This document shows, in pieces, positions 45,095 through 55,467 of a stretch of 64,000 nucleotides of DNA. Numbering within the stretch: position 1 is the stretch's first letter; every line of letters starts with the position of its first letter. The position numbers were made by a program, and so were the translations under genes. Source of the DNA: Clostridium_AD sp036569345 (lineage in GTDB: Bacteria > Bacillota > Clostridia > Clostridiales > Clostridiaceae); assembly GCF_036569345.1 (NCBI RefSeq), contig NZ_DATCQT010000181.1:1-64000 (forward strand), in the 5' to 3' direction. The notes beneath the pieces were generated by a model. That model saw only the letters and a program-made list of their open reading frames with translations, was not told the DNA's origin and did not search any database.

Positions 45095-47461
45095 GTGAAC
45101 ATAAAATCATTAAAGGTTTTAGAATATTACAAAATTAAAGAAAAAATTAAAGAATATGCGAAAACTACTGCAGGTAAGGATATTATAAGTGATTTAGAAC
45201 CTTACACTAATATTTATGAAGTAAGAGAACATTTACAAGAAACTAATGAAGCCCTTTTACTTTTATCACAAAAGGGAAGTGCTCCTTTTGAAGGTATATA
45301 TGACGTGCGGGATGCAATAATTAGGGCATCTAAAGGTGCTTCACTTATGCCAATGCAGCTTCTTCACATAGCTCAAATGCTTAGGTGTGCTAGATTATTT
45401 AAGAATTATGTTGGTGAATCAGTGGGGGAGGATTCCTCTAGAGTTTTAGAGGATATATGTATTGGAATTGTTCCAATTAAAAAATTAGAAGATGAAATTT
45501 TTATAGCAATAATAAGTGATGATGAAATTTCTGATAGGGCAAGTAGTTTGCTTTTTAGTTTAAGAAAATCCTTAAAAGATAAAAATGCTTCCGTAAAAGA
45601 AAAAGTAATTTCATTAGTTAGATCAAATGCAAAATATCTTCAAGAAAGTCTTTATACTATAAGAGGAGATAGATATGTAATTCCCGTTAAGATAGAACAT
45701 AAAGGTAGTGTTCCAGGTCTTGTGCATGATCAAAGTTCATCAGGAGCTACACTTTTCATAGAACCTATGAGTTTAGTGAACTTAAACAACGAAATCAAGG
45801 AAATTATGTTAAAGGAAAAAGCTGAAGTTGAAAGAATTTTATCTGAATTATCCTATAAAATATATGAAAATATAAATATTGTTCAAAATAATGCAAATAT
45901 AGTATGGGAACTAGATTTCATTTTTGCAAAGGCGGGATATGCAATAGAGATTAATGCTATTATTCCGAGGGTTAATGAAGATGGAGTAATAGATATAATT
46001 GAGGCTAGACATCCTTTAATAGATCCTAAAGAAGTTATTCCTAGTAATATTTATCTGGGAAGAGGATTTACATCACTGATAATAACAGGACCCAATACTG
46101 GTGGTAAAACAGTAACGTTAAAAACTGTAGGATTGATCCAGTTAATGGCTATGAGTGGTATTTTAATCCCAGCTAGAGAAGGCTCCATGATAAGTTTTTT
46201 CCATGAAATTTTTGCAGATATAGGAGACGAGCAAAGTATTGAGCAAAGCTTATCTACTTTTTCGTCACATATGACTAATATAGTAAATATAATTGAAAAA
46301 GCAGATATAAAATCCTTAGCGTTGTTTGATGAATTAGGAGCTGGCACAGATCCCACAGAAGGAGCTGCCCTTGCTGTTGCAATACTAGAAAATTTAAGGG
46401 CAAGAGGCACAAAAGTAGTTGCAACTACCCATTATAGTGAATTAAAAGGATATGCGCTGAAAACTACAGGTGTTGAAAATGCTTCTGTAGAGTTTAATGT
46501 AGACACACTGAGCCCAACCTATAGACTTATAATTGGAGTACCAGGTAAATCAAATGCTTTTGAAATTTCAAAGAGATTAGGGCTACCTGATTATATAATT
46601 AAAAATGCTAAAGAAAATATTTCTAAAGAAACTTTAGAATTTGAAGAGTTAGTTCAAAGTTTACAAGAAAAAAGCATCAAGGCAGAGAGTGATGCTAGAG
46701 CATCTGAAATTTTGAAACTAGAAGCTAGCAAACTTAAAGAAAAATATCAGGAGAAATTGTACAAACTGGAAAACATTAGAGAAAATGCAATGTATGAAGC
46801 ACAAAGGGAAGCTAAGAGACTTATAAAGGATGCTAAGGAAGAATCAGATGTCATTCTTAAAAATATGAGACAATTAGAAAAGCTAGGTTACTCATCCGAA
46901 GCAAGGCAAAAACTCGAAGAGGAAAGATCGAAAATTAAAAATAAGCTTGAAAGCTTAGAGAGACATGTAGAAAAAAGTAATGAGGTCTTCGGAGAAAAGC
47001 TAAAAAATGTAAAACAAGGTGAAGAGGTATATTTGCCATCTCTTGACCAAAAGGTTATTGTGATTTCCAAGCCTGATAGAAAAGGCGAAGTACAGGTTCA
47101 GGCTGGTATTATGAAGATAAATGTAAAAGTAGATGATCTGCGTAAATCAAGGCTTACACAGGAAGACAAGAAAAAGGCAAAGATAATTAAGAGGGAAATG
47201 AAGCTAAATATAAGCAATGTATCAAATTCTGTAGATCTAAGAGGTATGGATTCTCAGGAGGCTATATTTACTGTTGATAAATTCTTAGATGAAGCTTATT
47301 TAGGCGGACTTAAAGAATCTACAATTATTCATGGTAAGGGCACAGGAGTTTTAAGAAAAACTATTACAGATATGCTTAAGAGACATGGTCATGTTAAAAC
47401 TTATAGATTGGGAAATTATGGTGAGGGTGGTAGTGGAGTTACCGTAGTAGAACTTAAATAG
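45095..47461 (+). CDS. mutS2: MutS2 / RqcU ATPase-endonuclease
   Basis: 788 residues from GTG 45095 with RBS GGTGG; the family N-terminus NIKSLKVLEYYKI follows directly (an ATG at 45077 would add six unconserved residues). MutS core with Walker A GPNTGGKT (about 335) and FDELGAGTDPTEG (Walker B), long coiled coil about 510-625, KOW-like segment, and a C-terminal Smr domain VDLRGMDSQEAI with HGKGTG. Known roles are suppression of recombination and, in Bacillus, resolution of collided ribosomes. Confidence 0.96.
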   Translation: MNIKSLKVLEYYKIKEKIKEYAKTTAGKDIISDLEPYTNIYEVREHLQETNEALLLLSQKGSAPFEGIYDVRDAIIRASKGASLMPMQLLHIAQMLRCARLFKNYVGESVGEDSSRVLEDICIGIVPIKKLEDEIFIAIISDDEISDRASSLLFSLRKSLKDKNASVKEKVISLVRSNAKYLQESLYTIRGDRYVIPVKIEHKGSVPGLVHDQSSSGATLFIEPMSLVNLNNEIKEIMLKEKAEVERILSELSYKIYENINIVQNNANIVWELDFIFAKAGYAIEINAIIPRVNEDGVIDIIEARHPLIDPKEVIPSNIYLGRGFTSLIITGPNTGGKTVTLKTVGLIQLMAMSGILIPAREGSMISFFHEIFADIGDEQSIEQSLSTFSSHMTNIVNIIEKADIKSLALFDELGAGTDPTEGAALAVAILENLRARGTKVVATTHYSELKGYALKTTGVENASVEFNVDTLSPTYRLIIGVPGKSNAFEISKRLGLPDYIIKNAKENISKETLEFEELVQSLQEKSIKAESDARASEILKLEASKLKEKYQEKLYKLENIRENAMYEAQREAKRLIKDAKEESDVILKNMRQLEKLGYSSEARQKLEEERSKIKNKLESLERHVEKSNEVFGEKLKNVKQGEEVYLPSLDQKVIVISKPDRKGEVQVQAGIMKINVKVDDLRKSRLTQEDKKKAKIIKREMKLNISNVSNSVDLRGMDSQEAIFTVDKFLDEAYLGGLKESTIIHGKGTGVLRKTITDMLKRHGHVKTYRLGNYGEGGSGVTVVELK

Positions 47462-47494
47462 TTCATGGTTAATTTAATAAAGGATGGTTAGGAT

Positions 47495-47974
47495 ATGATT
47501 ATTGTAAGTGCTTGTTTATGTGGAATTAATTGCAAGTATGATGGTGGGAATAATTTAGATGCACGGCTACAAAAGCTCTTTAAAGACGGAAAAGTTATCC
47601 CTGTTTGTCCAGAACAACTAGGGGGACAAGAAACTCCTAGGGCTCCACATGAAATTGTGAATGGGGATGGACTCGATGTGCTAGAAGGAAAAGCTAGAAT
47701 TCTTGGACCAAAAAAAGATGACGATCAAACATCAAAGTTCTTAAAAGGTGCTTATGAAACTTTAGAAATTGCAGAAGTAGTTGGAGCTAGTATTGCTATT
47801 TTAAAAGCACGAAGTCCTTCTTGTGGAGTAGGAACAATATACGATGGAACTTTTAGTGGTACTAGAAGAAAGGGTAATGGAGTTACAGCACAGTTATTAA
47901 TATCGAAGGGTATAAAAGTTTTTACAGAAGAAAACTTAGATGATTTAGAATTACAAAAGGGGGAAATAAAATGA
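47495..47974 (+). CDS. DUF523 (YbbK-like) protein
   Basis: 159 residues. N-terminal SACLCGINCKYDGGNN, then VCPEQLGG, and KARSPSCGVGTIYDG are the three family blocks, with Cys residues that look like a metal or redox site. Function unknown in the family. Its stop overlaps the start of the next gene by four bases (ATGA), so the two are translationally coupled. Confidence 0.9.
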   Translation: MIIVSACLCGINCKYDGGNNLDARLQKLFKDGKVIPVCPEQLGGQETPRAPHEIVNGDGLDVLEGKARILGPKKDDDQTSKFLKGAYETLEIAEVVGASIAILKARSPSCGVGTIYDGTFSGTRRKGNGVTAQLLISKGIKVFTEENLDDLELQKGEIK

Positions 47975-48984
47975 ATTATAAAGATGTTTTAAAAGATGCT
48001 AGAGGAAATTTAAACAAAAGTTGTAGAGTTTGTCCTATATGTAATGGAGTTGCTTGCGCAGGCGAAGTACCCGGAATGGGAGGTAAAGGAACTGGTGGTT
48101 CTTTTAAAATTAATATAGAATCATTGGAAGCTTATAAACTTAATATGAGAACTATACATGATGCAAAAAATCCTGATACTTCTATAGAGATGTTTGGTAT
48201 AAAAATGGATATGCCAGTATTTGCTGCCCCGGTATCTGGAACTACCCTAAATATGGGTGGCAAATTTAGCGAAGAAGAGTATATATCTTGGGTTATTAGT
48301 GGATGTATTAAAGGGGGAATTTCTCCAATGGTGGGAGACACTGCTGTAGATTCTTTTTACACAACTAATCTTGAACAGTTAGAAAAACAGGGTGGGAATG
48401 GCATTGCAATAATAAAACCTTGGGAAAATGCAAAAGTTATAGAGAAAATTAAATTAGCAGAAAAAGCAGGTGCCTTTGCTATAGGAATGGACATAGATGC
48501 TTGTGGTCTTCTTACTTTAGCACTTGCTGGTAAACCAGTTATGCCTAAAACCGTGGATGAAATTAAACAAATTGTTGAATCAACTAAGCTTCCATTTATT
48601 TTAAAAGGAATAATGACAACAGACGAAGCAGAACTTGCGGTTGATGCAGGAGTAGCGGCAATTGTAGTATCAAATCATGGAGGAAGAGTATTAGATCAAA
48701 CTCCGGGAGTTGCTAATGTTCTTCAAGATATTGCTGAAGTGGTCAAGGGAAAAGTAATTATTTTAGCTGATGGTGGAGTTCGAAATGGTGTCGATATACT
48801 TAAAATGATAGCACTAGGTGCAGATGCAGTTCTTATTGGCAGGCCATTTGTAACTGCATCATTTGGTGGTAAGGCAGAAGGCGTAAAATCTTACATTGAT
48901 TTGCTAAAAAGCGAATTAAAATCATCTATGGTGCTTACAGGGTGTAAATCTATAGGAGATATTAATAATAGAATTTTATATTAA
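47971..48984 (+). CDS. FMN-dependent alpha-hydroxy-acid dehydrogenase-like protein
   Basis: 337 residues, FMN-binding TIM barrel of the lactate oxidase/glycolate oxidase superfamily. SNHGGRVLDQTPGV carries the catalytic His and Arg, and LADGGVRNG and LGADAVLIGRPF the phosphate site. An unusual N-terminal Cys cluster SCRVCPICNGVACAGEVPG is present, uncommon in lactate oxidases and suggesting a metal or alternative role. Overlaps the DUF523 gene. Confidence 0.87.
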   Translation: MNYKDVLKDARGNLNKSCRVCPICNGVACAGEVPGMGGKGTGGSFKINIESLEAYKLNMRTIHDAKNPDTSIEMFGIKMDMPVFAAPVSGTTLNMGGKFSEEEYISWVISGCIKGGISPMVGDTAVDSFYTTNLEQLEKQGGNGIAIIKPWENAKVIEKIKLAEKAGAFAIGMDIDACGLLTLALAGKPVMPKTVDEIKQIVESTKLPFILKGIMTTDEAELAVDAGVAAIVVSNHGGRVLDQTPGVANVLQDIAEVVKGKVIILADGGVRNGVDILKMIALGADAVLIGRPFVTASFGGKAEGVKSYIDLLKSELKSSMVLTGCKSIGDINNRILY

Positions 48985-49001
48985 ATATAATGTGAATAAA
49001 T

Positions 49002-49038
49002 AAAGAAGAAAGCCATTATTTATAAGGCTTTCTTCTTT
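49002..49038. terminator. Bidirectional terminator
   Basis: 13-bp stem AAAGAAGAAAGCC / GGCTTTCTTCTTT between convergent genes. Confidence 0.75.
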
Positions 49039-49068
49039 ATTTGTTAAGATATAACACCTAAATTATGT

Positions 49069-50559
49069 TTATTCAACAGTTATGTACACTGCATCTTCTT
49101 CGAGAACAACTTTGATATATTCAACTTCAGGGTCTTCAGTTCCTTGAACATATAATCCAGTGTTTTTTAATTTTTCAACATAATCTACAATCTCTTGAGT
49201 TATTCTCTCTCCAGGGCAAAGTACTGGAATGCCAGGTGGATAAGCCATTAAGAATTCCCCACTTATCATACCAACACTTTTTTTAATTTCAACAGCTGTA
49301 TTTACACTGTTGAAAGCCTCACGGGGAATTTGAACTTGTTCTGGAATACTGGGAATATCAATAAAATCAGATTTTTTTGTTCCTTTGCCATAATATTCAT
49401 TGCTTATTTCTCTTAGAGCTGAAAGTAATTGTTCCATTCCATCTTTTGTATCTCCAAAAGTACCAACTGCTAAAATATTATAAAGATCAGATAATTCCAT
49501 TTGTATATGATATTTGTTAGCAAGTATCATATCTAAGTCATAACCCGTTATACCTAAATCCCTACAAGTGATTGTGATTTTAGTTGGATCAAAAGCATAA
49601 GCACCGAAACCATCTAGGACTTCTTCTCCAAAACAATAAAACCCTGGTATTTTATTCACTTCACTTCTTACATAATTACATAGATCAATAGTCTTTTCTA
49701 AAAGTAGCGTGCCATCTAATGTAATTTGTCGCCTTGCACAATCTAATGATGCCATTAGTATGTAGGAAGGTGACGTTGTGTGCATTAAGTTTATTAGTTG
49801 TTTAACTCTAGCAGGGTTAACTCGTTTTGAACTAACATGTAGCATAGAACTTTGAGTTAATGAACCTATAATTTTATGAGTGCTTTGAGCACAGATATCT
49901 GCACCAGCTTCCATTGCGGACATTGGTAACCTGCTATTAAATTTAAGATGAGGGCCATGAGCTTCATCAACTATCAGAGGAATGTCGTATTCATGAACTA
50001 TATCTGCAATTCTCTTTATATCTGTTGAAACTCCATAGTATGTGGGGTTAATTATAAGCACAGCTTTCGCATCAGGATTTTCCTTCAATGTTTCTTCCAC
50101 AGTTTCTGGGGAAACTCCATGTGCAACCCCAATTTTTTTATCTAGTGCAGGCTGCATATAAACTGGCACAGCACCTGATAAAATGATACCACCAGTTATT
50201 GATTTATGTACATTTCTAGGAACAATTATTTTATCGCCAGATCCAACTACAGACATAATCATAGCTTGAATAGCACCAGAAGTTCCATGAACTGAGAAAA
50301 AAGATGCATCAGCACCATAAGCATCAGCTGCTAATTCTTGCGCCTTTTTAATAGGTCCAGTTGGGTGGTGAAAACTGTCAACAAGTTTAAAAACAGTAAC
50401 ATCAATTTTAAAAGGATTATCTCCCATAAAACTTCTAAATTGTTCATCTGCCCCTATTCCTTTTTTATGCCCAGGCACGTGAAAAGGTAAGGTTTCTCTA
50501 TCTACATATTCCATTAAAGCATCAAATAATGGAGTTTCATTTTGATTTAATCTATACAA
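49069..50559 (-). CDS. Orn/Lys/Arg decarboxylase family PLP enzyme
   Basis: About 496 residues from TTG 50559, placed six bases after GGAAGGGGTG; an in-frame TTG at 50577 would overlap that site. Fold-type I PLP enzyme: FHVPGHKKG at the N-terminus, SVHGTSGAIQAMIM, VDEAHGPHLKF (PLP Asp) and STHKIIGSLTQSSMLH with the Schiff-base Lys, and the family C-terminal domain. Short (about 500) like Bacillus SpeA rather than 700-residue inducible decarboxylases; arginine or lysine is the probable substrate. No polyamine genes are adjacent to decide. Confidence 0.9.
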   Translation of the reverse strand: MYRLNQNETPLFDALMEYVDRETLPFHVPGHKKGIGADEQFRSFMGDNPFKIDVTVFKLVDSFHHPTGPIKKAQELAADAYGADASFFSVHGTSGAIQAMIMSVVGSGDKIIVPRNVHKSITGGIILSGAVPVYMQPALDKKIGVAHGVSPETVEETLKENPDAKAVLIINPTYYGVSTDIKRIADIVHEYDIPLIVDEAHGPHLKFNSRLPMSAMEAGADICAQSTHKIIGSLTQSSMLHVSSKRVNPARVKQLINLMHTTSPSYILMASLDCARRQITLDGTLLLEKTIDLCNYVRSEVNKIPGFYCFGEEVLDGFGAYAFDPTKITITCRDLGITGYDLDMILANKYHIQMELSDLYNILAVGTFGDTKDGMEQLLSALREISNEYYGKGTKKSDFIDIPSIPEQVQIPREAFNSVNTAVEIKKSVGMISGEFLMAYPPGIPVLCPGERITQEIVDYVEKLKNTGLYVQGTEDPEVEYIKVVLEEDAVYITVE

Positions 50560-50887
50560 TTTATACACCCCTTCCAAAAGAATTTATATTAGTTTATTAA
50601 ATCACTATTTAAAGTATAATCATTCAGTCAATTTATAATTATAAAGTATTAGATATGTAAATACAATTATAATTATAAAATAATGCACAATATCATATTT
50701 AAAGTTGGAAAAATCAGCTTTAAATGACTACGTTATAACAAAATATGGGAAAATAGGTTATTAGTGAAAATTCCTTTTATTTGTAATGGATTGATAGTAT
50801 AATATGATAGACTAAAGAGAGATTAATACAGGTGTAAATTAACATAATAACTGTTATCGGATTCATAGTAACAAAAGGAGGTATTAT
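50560..50887. other. Divergent intergenic region
   Basis: 328 bases of A/T-rich sequence without a supportable gene; TATAAT near 50798 may serve the phosphoglucomutase gene. Nothing else recognised. Confidence 0.35.
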
Positions 50888-52639
50888 ATGACATATACAG
50901 AAAAGTATAAAAGTTGGATTAACTCTAAGTTTATAGATTTAAAATTGAAGAGTGAATTGGAACATTTAGTAGATGAAAAAGAAATTGAAGATAGATTTTA
51001 TAAAGATTTAGAGTTTGGTACAGGAGGATTAAGAGGTGTAATTGGTGCAGGAACAAATAGGATGAATATACACACAGTAGGCAAGGCAGCTCAAGGCTTA
51101 GCAGACTATTTAAATATAAAATACAAAGAAAAGATATCTGTTACCATAGCATACGATTCAAGAAATATGTCAATAGAATTTGCAAAGGCAGCTGCAGAAA
51201 CACTTTGCGGCAATGGTATTTTTGTTAATTTGTTTGAAACTTTAACACCGACTCCAATTTTATCTTATGCAGTTCGAGAACTTAAAAGTAAAGCAGGTAT
51301 TGTAATTACTGCATCACATAATCCTAAAGAGTACAACGGATTTAAGGTATATGGTGATGATGGTGGACAAGTTACAGATGAAGTAGCAAGCAGAATTACA
51401 ACCTGTGCAGATGGAATTAAAGATTTTTCTAAAATAAAAACAATAGGAATCAATAAAGCAAAAGCAAATGGAATGTTAAAAATAATTGGGGAAAACCTTT
51501 ATTTATCGTATATTGATAAGACTAAAAATTTAACTATTAGAAAAGACTTAGTTAAGAAATATGCTAAGGATTTGAAAATAATTTATACTCCTATTCATGG
51601 TTCAGGAAACATTCCTGTGAGGAGAGTTTTGAGTGAATTAGGTTATGACAAAGTGTTTGTTGTAAAAGAGCAAGAAATGCCAGATGGTAATTTCACTACA
51701 GTTTCATATCCTAATCCAGAACAATCAGAGGTATTTGAATTAGCACTTAATATGGCGAGTGACATCAATCCGGACATTATTTTTGGTACAGACCCTGACT
51801 GTGATCGAATTGGAGTTGTTGTTAAAGGTGAAAAAGGTCAATATAAGGTTTTGTCAGGTAATCAGACAGGTATATTATTAGCTAATTACATTTTAAATTC
51901 ATTAAGTGAAACTAACCAATTGCCTAAAAATGGTGTTGTAATAAAAACTATTGTTACAACAGACATGATAGGGAGTATAGGAAAAAAATATAATGTTGAA
52001 GTATTAGATGTGCTAACAGGATTTAAATATATTGGGGAGAAAATTAAAGAGTTTGAACAGGAGGGTAAAAAAGAGTTTATATTTGGTTTTGAGGAGAGTT
52101 TTGGTTATTTGGCAGGAAATTTTGTGCGTGATAAAGATGCGGTTATAGCTTCCATGCTAATTTGTGAGATGACACTTTATTATAAAAATAAAGGTATGAG
52201 TTTGTATGATGCTTTGTTGAATATTTATAAAGAGAATGGATACTACGAGGAAAGTTTAGTATCCATAGAACTTAAAGGAAAAGATGGTGCAGAAAAAATA
52301 GGTAATATTATGCAGTATTTAAGAAATTCAATGAATGGATTAATAGGTAATAATAAAATTGTAAAAAAGATGGACTATAAAACCGGATTGGAATTAGATT
52401 TAATTAAAATTAATGAGAAAACAATTAAATTACCAAAATCTAATGTATTAAAATTTGTGTTAGAAGATGGTTCTTGGTTTGTAGTTCGGCCTTCTGGTAC
52501 TGAACCAAAAATAAAAATTTATTTATCAGTAAAAGGAAATAGCTTAAAAAATGCATCTGAAAAAATAGTTAATCTAAAAGAAAATGTTATGTCAATAGTT
52601 GATATGGGATGTATAAATTTAAATACTGTCAAAGAATAG
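50888..52639 (+). CDS. pgcA: Phosphoglucomutase / phosphomannomutase family enzyme
   Basis: 583 residues, the long Bacillus PgcA type. FGTGGLRG N-terminal block, catalytic phosphoserine loop TASHNPKEYNG, metal loop GTDPDCDR, sugar-specificity loop GFEESFGYL, and phosphate-binding RPSGTEPKIK at the C-terminus. Interconverts glucose-6-phosphate and glucose-1-phosphate, feeding GalU encoded about 1.5 kb downstream. RBS AAAGGAGG. Confidence 0.92.
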   Translation: MTYTEKYKSWINSKFIDLKLKSELEHLVDEKEIEDRFYKDLEFGTGGLRGVIGAGTNRMNIHTVGKAAQGLADYLNIKYKEKISVTIAYDSRNMSIEFAKAAAETLCGNGIFVNLFETLTPTPILSYAVRELKSKAGIVITASHNPKEYNGFKVYGDDGGQVTDEVASRITTCADGIKDFSKIKTIGINKAKANGMLKIIGENLYLSYIDKTKNLTIRKDLVKKYAKDLKIIYTPIHGSGNIPVRRVLSELGYDKVFVVKEQEMPDGNFTTVSYPNPEQSEVFELALNMASDINPDIIFGTDPDCDRIGVVVKGEKGQYKVLSGNQTGILLANYILNSLSETNQLPKNGVVIKTIVTTDMIGSIGKKYNVEVLDVLTGFKYIGEKIKEFEQEGKKEFIFGFEESFGYLAGNFVRDKDAVIASMLICEMTLYYKNKGMSLYDALLNIYKENGYYEESLVSIELKGKDGAEKIGNIMQYLRNSMNGLIGNNKIVKKMDYKTGLELDLIKINEKTIKLPKSNVLKFVLEDGSWFVVRPSGTEPKIKIYLSVKGNSLKNASEKIVNLKENVMSIVDMGCINLNTVKE

Positions 52640-52745
52640 ATTTACTTGTAATCATTTTATAAGGTTTACAAATTATTCTTTGTATATTATTATTAATAGT
52701 AACAATTGTAGCAGAAATATTTGAGATTAATAGGAAGGTGTAAGC

Positions 52746-53816
52746 ATGGACGTAAAAACATATTTTTCTGAAAAATTAGCAGCTATTCTTTTTTTAGAAA
52801 TAAAGAAGAATAGCAAAATTAATGAGTTTGTCATAATGGATGATTTATACTTCCCAGTGAGAACAAACGAAATGATCAAAAAGGTAAAGGAAAAAGAAGA
52901 TTTCGATAATATACCAGTTAATTTATTTATAGAAGGAATGTTCTATGTAATAGGCGCAGATGAACTTTTTAAATATAATGAAGAATATAAAGGGATTATA
53001 AATGGTGTTCCAAATTCCATACCATTTATTAAAGGTGTAATATTTAAAGAAATTAAAAATGAGAATTATGAAGAAGCATATATTATTTTAAAAGGACTAT
53101 TATCATTGCAAGAGAATATAGAAAATTATGATAAAATTTTTATATTAGTTGATAAATTAAGATTGAAAAATATTATGTTTAAGGATGAGGAATTAAGACT
53201 TATAGAAAAGGCTAAAAAAATCACCAATTACGCTACCCCCTATTTATATGAATCATTAGTTTTTAATAGTGAAAGTAAACATGACTTAGCATTGCTAGCT
53301 TTAAGAAATTATATTATAAATGGTGGTGAACAAACCACAGAGGTCATTGAATTAAAAAATGAGTTAGAAACCATTACAAGTTTTCAAAAGGGAAAAGATC
53401 TAGTATCTGAGAATCCTAAAGCGGCACTTGAAATTTTAATACCCTTAATGGAGCAATTAGGAGATAAACCAGATGTATATTATAACTGTGCTATAGCTTA
53501 CAGAATACTGCAAAATCACGAAAAAGCTATATACTATCTAAATGAAGCGATGGCAATTGATAAAGATTTAATAGAAGTAATAAATGAATTCGGTATTAAT
53601 TATGCTTGCCTTGAAAATTATGAGGTAGCTATTCAGTATTTTAGGAAGGCCTTTGAGGTTACAAAATCTATAGAGATATGCACAAATCTTGTTATGTGTT
53701 ATTTAAATGTTAAAAATATTGAGCAAGCTAAAATACATTTAGATATAGCAAAAAAAATAGATGCAAAAGATGAAATTGTAATCCAGCTAGAAAAGCTATT
53801 TACGGATGTTAAATAA
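52746..53816 (+). CDS. Tetratricopeptide-repeat protein
   Basis: 356 residues, mostly helical. TPR-like units are clear from about 215 to 350: PDVYYNCAIAYRILQNHEKAI, EVINEFGINYACLENYEVAI and SIEICTNLVMCYLNVKNIEQA. The N-terminal part is not recognised. No signal peptide. It lies between two sugar-nucleotide genes, and a scaffold role is a guess. RBS AGGAAGGTG. Confidence 0.75.
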   Translation: MDVKTYFSEKLAAILFLEIKKNSKINEFVIMDDLYFPVRTNEMIKKVKEKEDFDNIPVNLFIEGMFYVIGADELFKYNEEYKGIINGVPNSIPFIKGVIFKEIKNENYEEAYIILKGLLSLQENIENYDKIFILVDKLRLKNIMFKDEELRLIEKAKKITNYATPYLYESLVFNSESKHDLALLALRNYIINGGEQTTEVIELKNELETITSFQKGKDLVSENPKAALEILIPLMEQLGDKPDVYYNCAIAYRILQNHEKAIYYLNEAMAIDKDLIEVINEFGINYACLENYEVAIQYFRKAFEVTKSIEICTNLVMCYLNVKNIEQAKIHLDIAKKIDAKDEIVIQLEKLFTDVK

Positions 53817-54098
53817 ATTTAGAGAGTTTGTTAGGTGATTATGGAGAAGAAGTTGAAAAACAGTTGAAAAATTCGTAAAAAAGATTTGGCACATATTCTC
53901 TGTAGCGATGGACATAATATTACAAGTAGAAAAACTAGGTTAAAATAAGTTTACTCAACATTAAAAGAAACAAATAGAAATTTAAAATTTTTAACATTTT
54001 CAAATAGATTTTTTAAAATAAGTTTACAATCTAGGAGTATGTTTGGCATCTGAAAAAAATAACATATAAAGGATGTCTTAATTAAGGAGAGATGAACT

Positions 54099-55007
54099 AT
54101 GAGAGTTAAAAAAGCTATAATACCCGCAGCAGGACTTGGAACAAGATTTCTGCCTGCTACAAAAGCACAACCTAAAGAAATGTTACCAATTGTTGATAAA
54201 CCAACAATACAGTATATTATAGAGGAAGCCGTAGCATCTGGAATTGAGGAAATATTAATTATAACAGGAAGAAACAAAAGAGCTATCGAAGATCATTTTG
54301 ACAAATCTATTGAACTTGAATATCAATTAGAGCAAAATGGTAAAAATGATGTCTTGAAAATGGTTAGAGATATTTCAAATCTAGCAAATATTTATTATAT
54401 AAGGCAGAAAGAGCCAAAAGGGCTTGGTCATGCTATAAGTTGTGCAAAAACTTTTGTTGGGAATGAACCTTTTGCTGTAATGCTTGGTGATGATGTTGTA
54501 GATAGTAAGGTGCCTTGTTTAAAACAACTAATAGACTGCTATAGCAAATATAGAACCTCAATATTAGGAGTCCAAAAGGTTCCATTAAGTCAAGTTAGTA
54601 AATATGGTATAGTAAATGGAACATCAATAGAAGATCGGGTTTATAAGGTAGCAGATGTTATTGAAAAACCCAGTGCTTCAGAAGCTCCATCAAACATAGC
54701 CATTCTCGGAAGGTATATTATAACACCTAGAATATTTGATATTTTAGAAAATACAAAGCCAGGTAAGGGTGGAGAAATTCAACTTACTGATGCCTTAAAG
54801 ACTTTAATAACAGAGGAAGATATGTACGCTTATAATTTTGATGGTAGAAGGTATGACGTAGGTGATAAAGAGGGATTTTTGGAAGCAAATGTGGAATTCG
54901 CACTCAAAAGAGAGGATTTGAAAAAAGCTTTTATGCAATATCTTTTAACTATCAAGGATAATGAGATGTTTAAAGAAATTTACAATGAGTGCAATAATAA
55001 AATATAA
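54099..55007 (+). CDS. galU: UTP-glucose-1-phosphate uridylyltransferase
   Basis: 302 residues. KKAIIPAAGLGTRFLPATKAQPKEMLPI nucleotide site abbreviated here by its key core AAGLGTRFLPATKA, KPTIQYIIEEA, VMLGDDV and VIEKP blocks are intact. Makes UDP-glucose, the substrate of Ugd. RBS AAGGAGAG. Its own terminator separates it from the surface-sugar operon. Confidence 0.95.
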   Translation: MRVKKAIIPAAGLGTRFLPATKAQPKEMLPIVDKPTIQYIIEEAVASGIEEILIITGRNKRAIEDHFDKSIELEYQLEQNGKNDVLKMVRDISNLANIYYIRQKEPKGLGHAISCAKTFVGNEPFAVMLGDDVVDSKVPCLKQLIDCYSKYRTSILGVQKVPLSQVSKYGIVNGTSIEDRVYKVADVIEKPSASEAPSNIAILGRYIITPRIFDILENTKPGKGGEIQLTDALKTLITEEDMYAYNFDGRRYDVGDKEGFLEANVEFALKREDLKKAFMQYLLTIKDNEMFKEIYNECNNKI

Positions 55008-55467
55008 AGAGTAAAAGTAAAAAGCTAGATAAAACTAGCTTTTTTATTTTTGTATAAATCATATATTGTCAAGTGTGGACTATACAAAAGGCTATTAATA
55101 AAACTTATGGGGAGAAAGGTCACAATTTATTGAGTGAAAACGTTTTATTTATGAGGAATTATAAATAAATAGTTAATATACTCCTATAAATTATACAAAT
55201 AGAATGATTTAGGATATAATAATATATGCTAAGATACGTTATGGTAAAAGTAAAAAAATGTTGAATAATTTTAGAAATGATGTAAAATGATTAAGGAACT
55301 CGTATTTTTAAAATTTTCTATTATTCCTGTGGTAATTTTGATAATAGATTTTAATAAATATTTGAATTGTATCGAAATATATGGAAATACACTTCAATAG
55401 AATAATTATTTTATACTGTATAGTAAATATATTAAATTAAACCTTTAAGGTTATAGGAGGTAACAAA
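55008..55467 (+). other. 460-base leader/intergenic region before the surface-sugar operon
   Basis: Starts with the galU terminator. Further on no ORF with an RBS is seen. A short palindrome AACCTTTAAGGTT at 55441-55453 lies just before the RBS of the first operon gene. No known riboswitch recognised. Confidence 0.35.
55019..55048 (+). terminator. Terminator of galU
   Basis: AAAAAGCTAG / CTAGCTTTTT with a six-base loop followed by TATTTTT. Confidence 0.85.

Noticed and set aside
46051..46410. 119-codon minus-strand frame inside mutS2
   Set aside because: Antisense to the conserved MutS ATPase core; no RBS.
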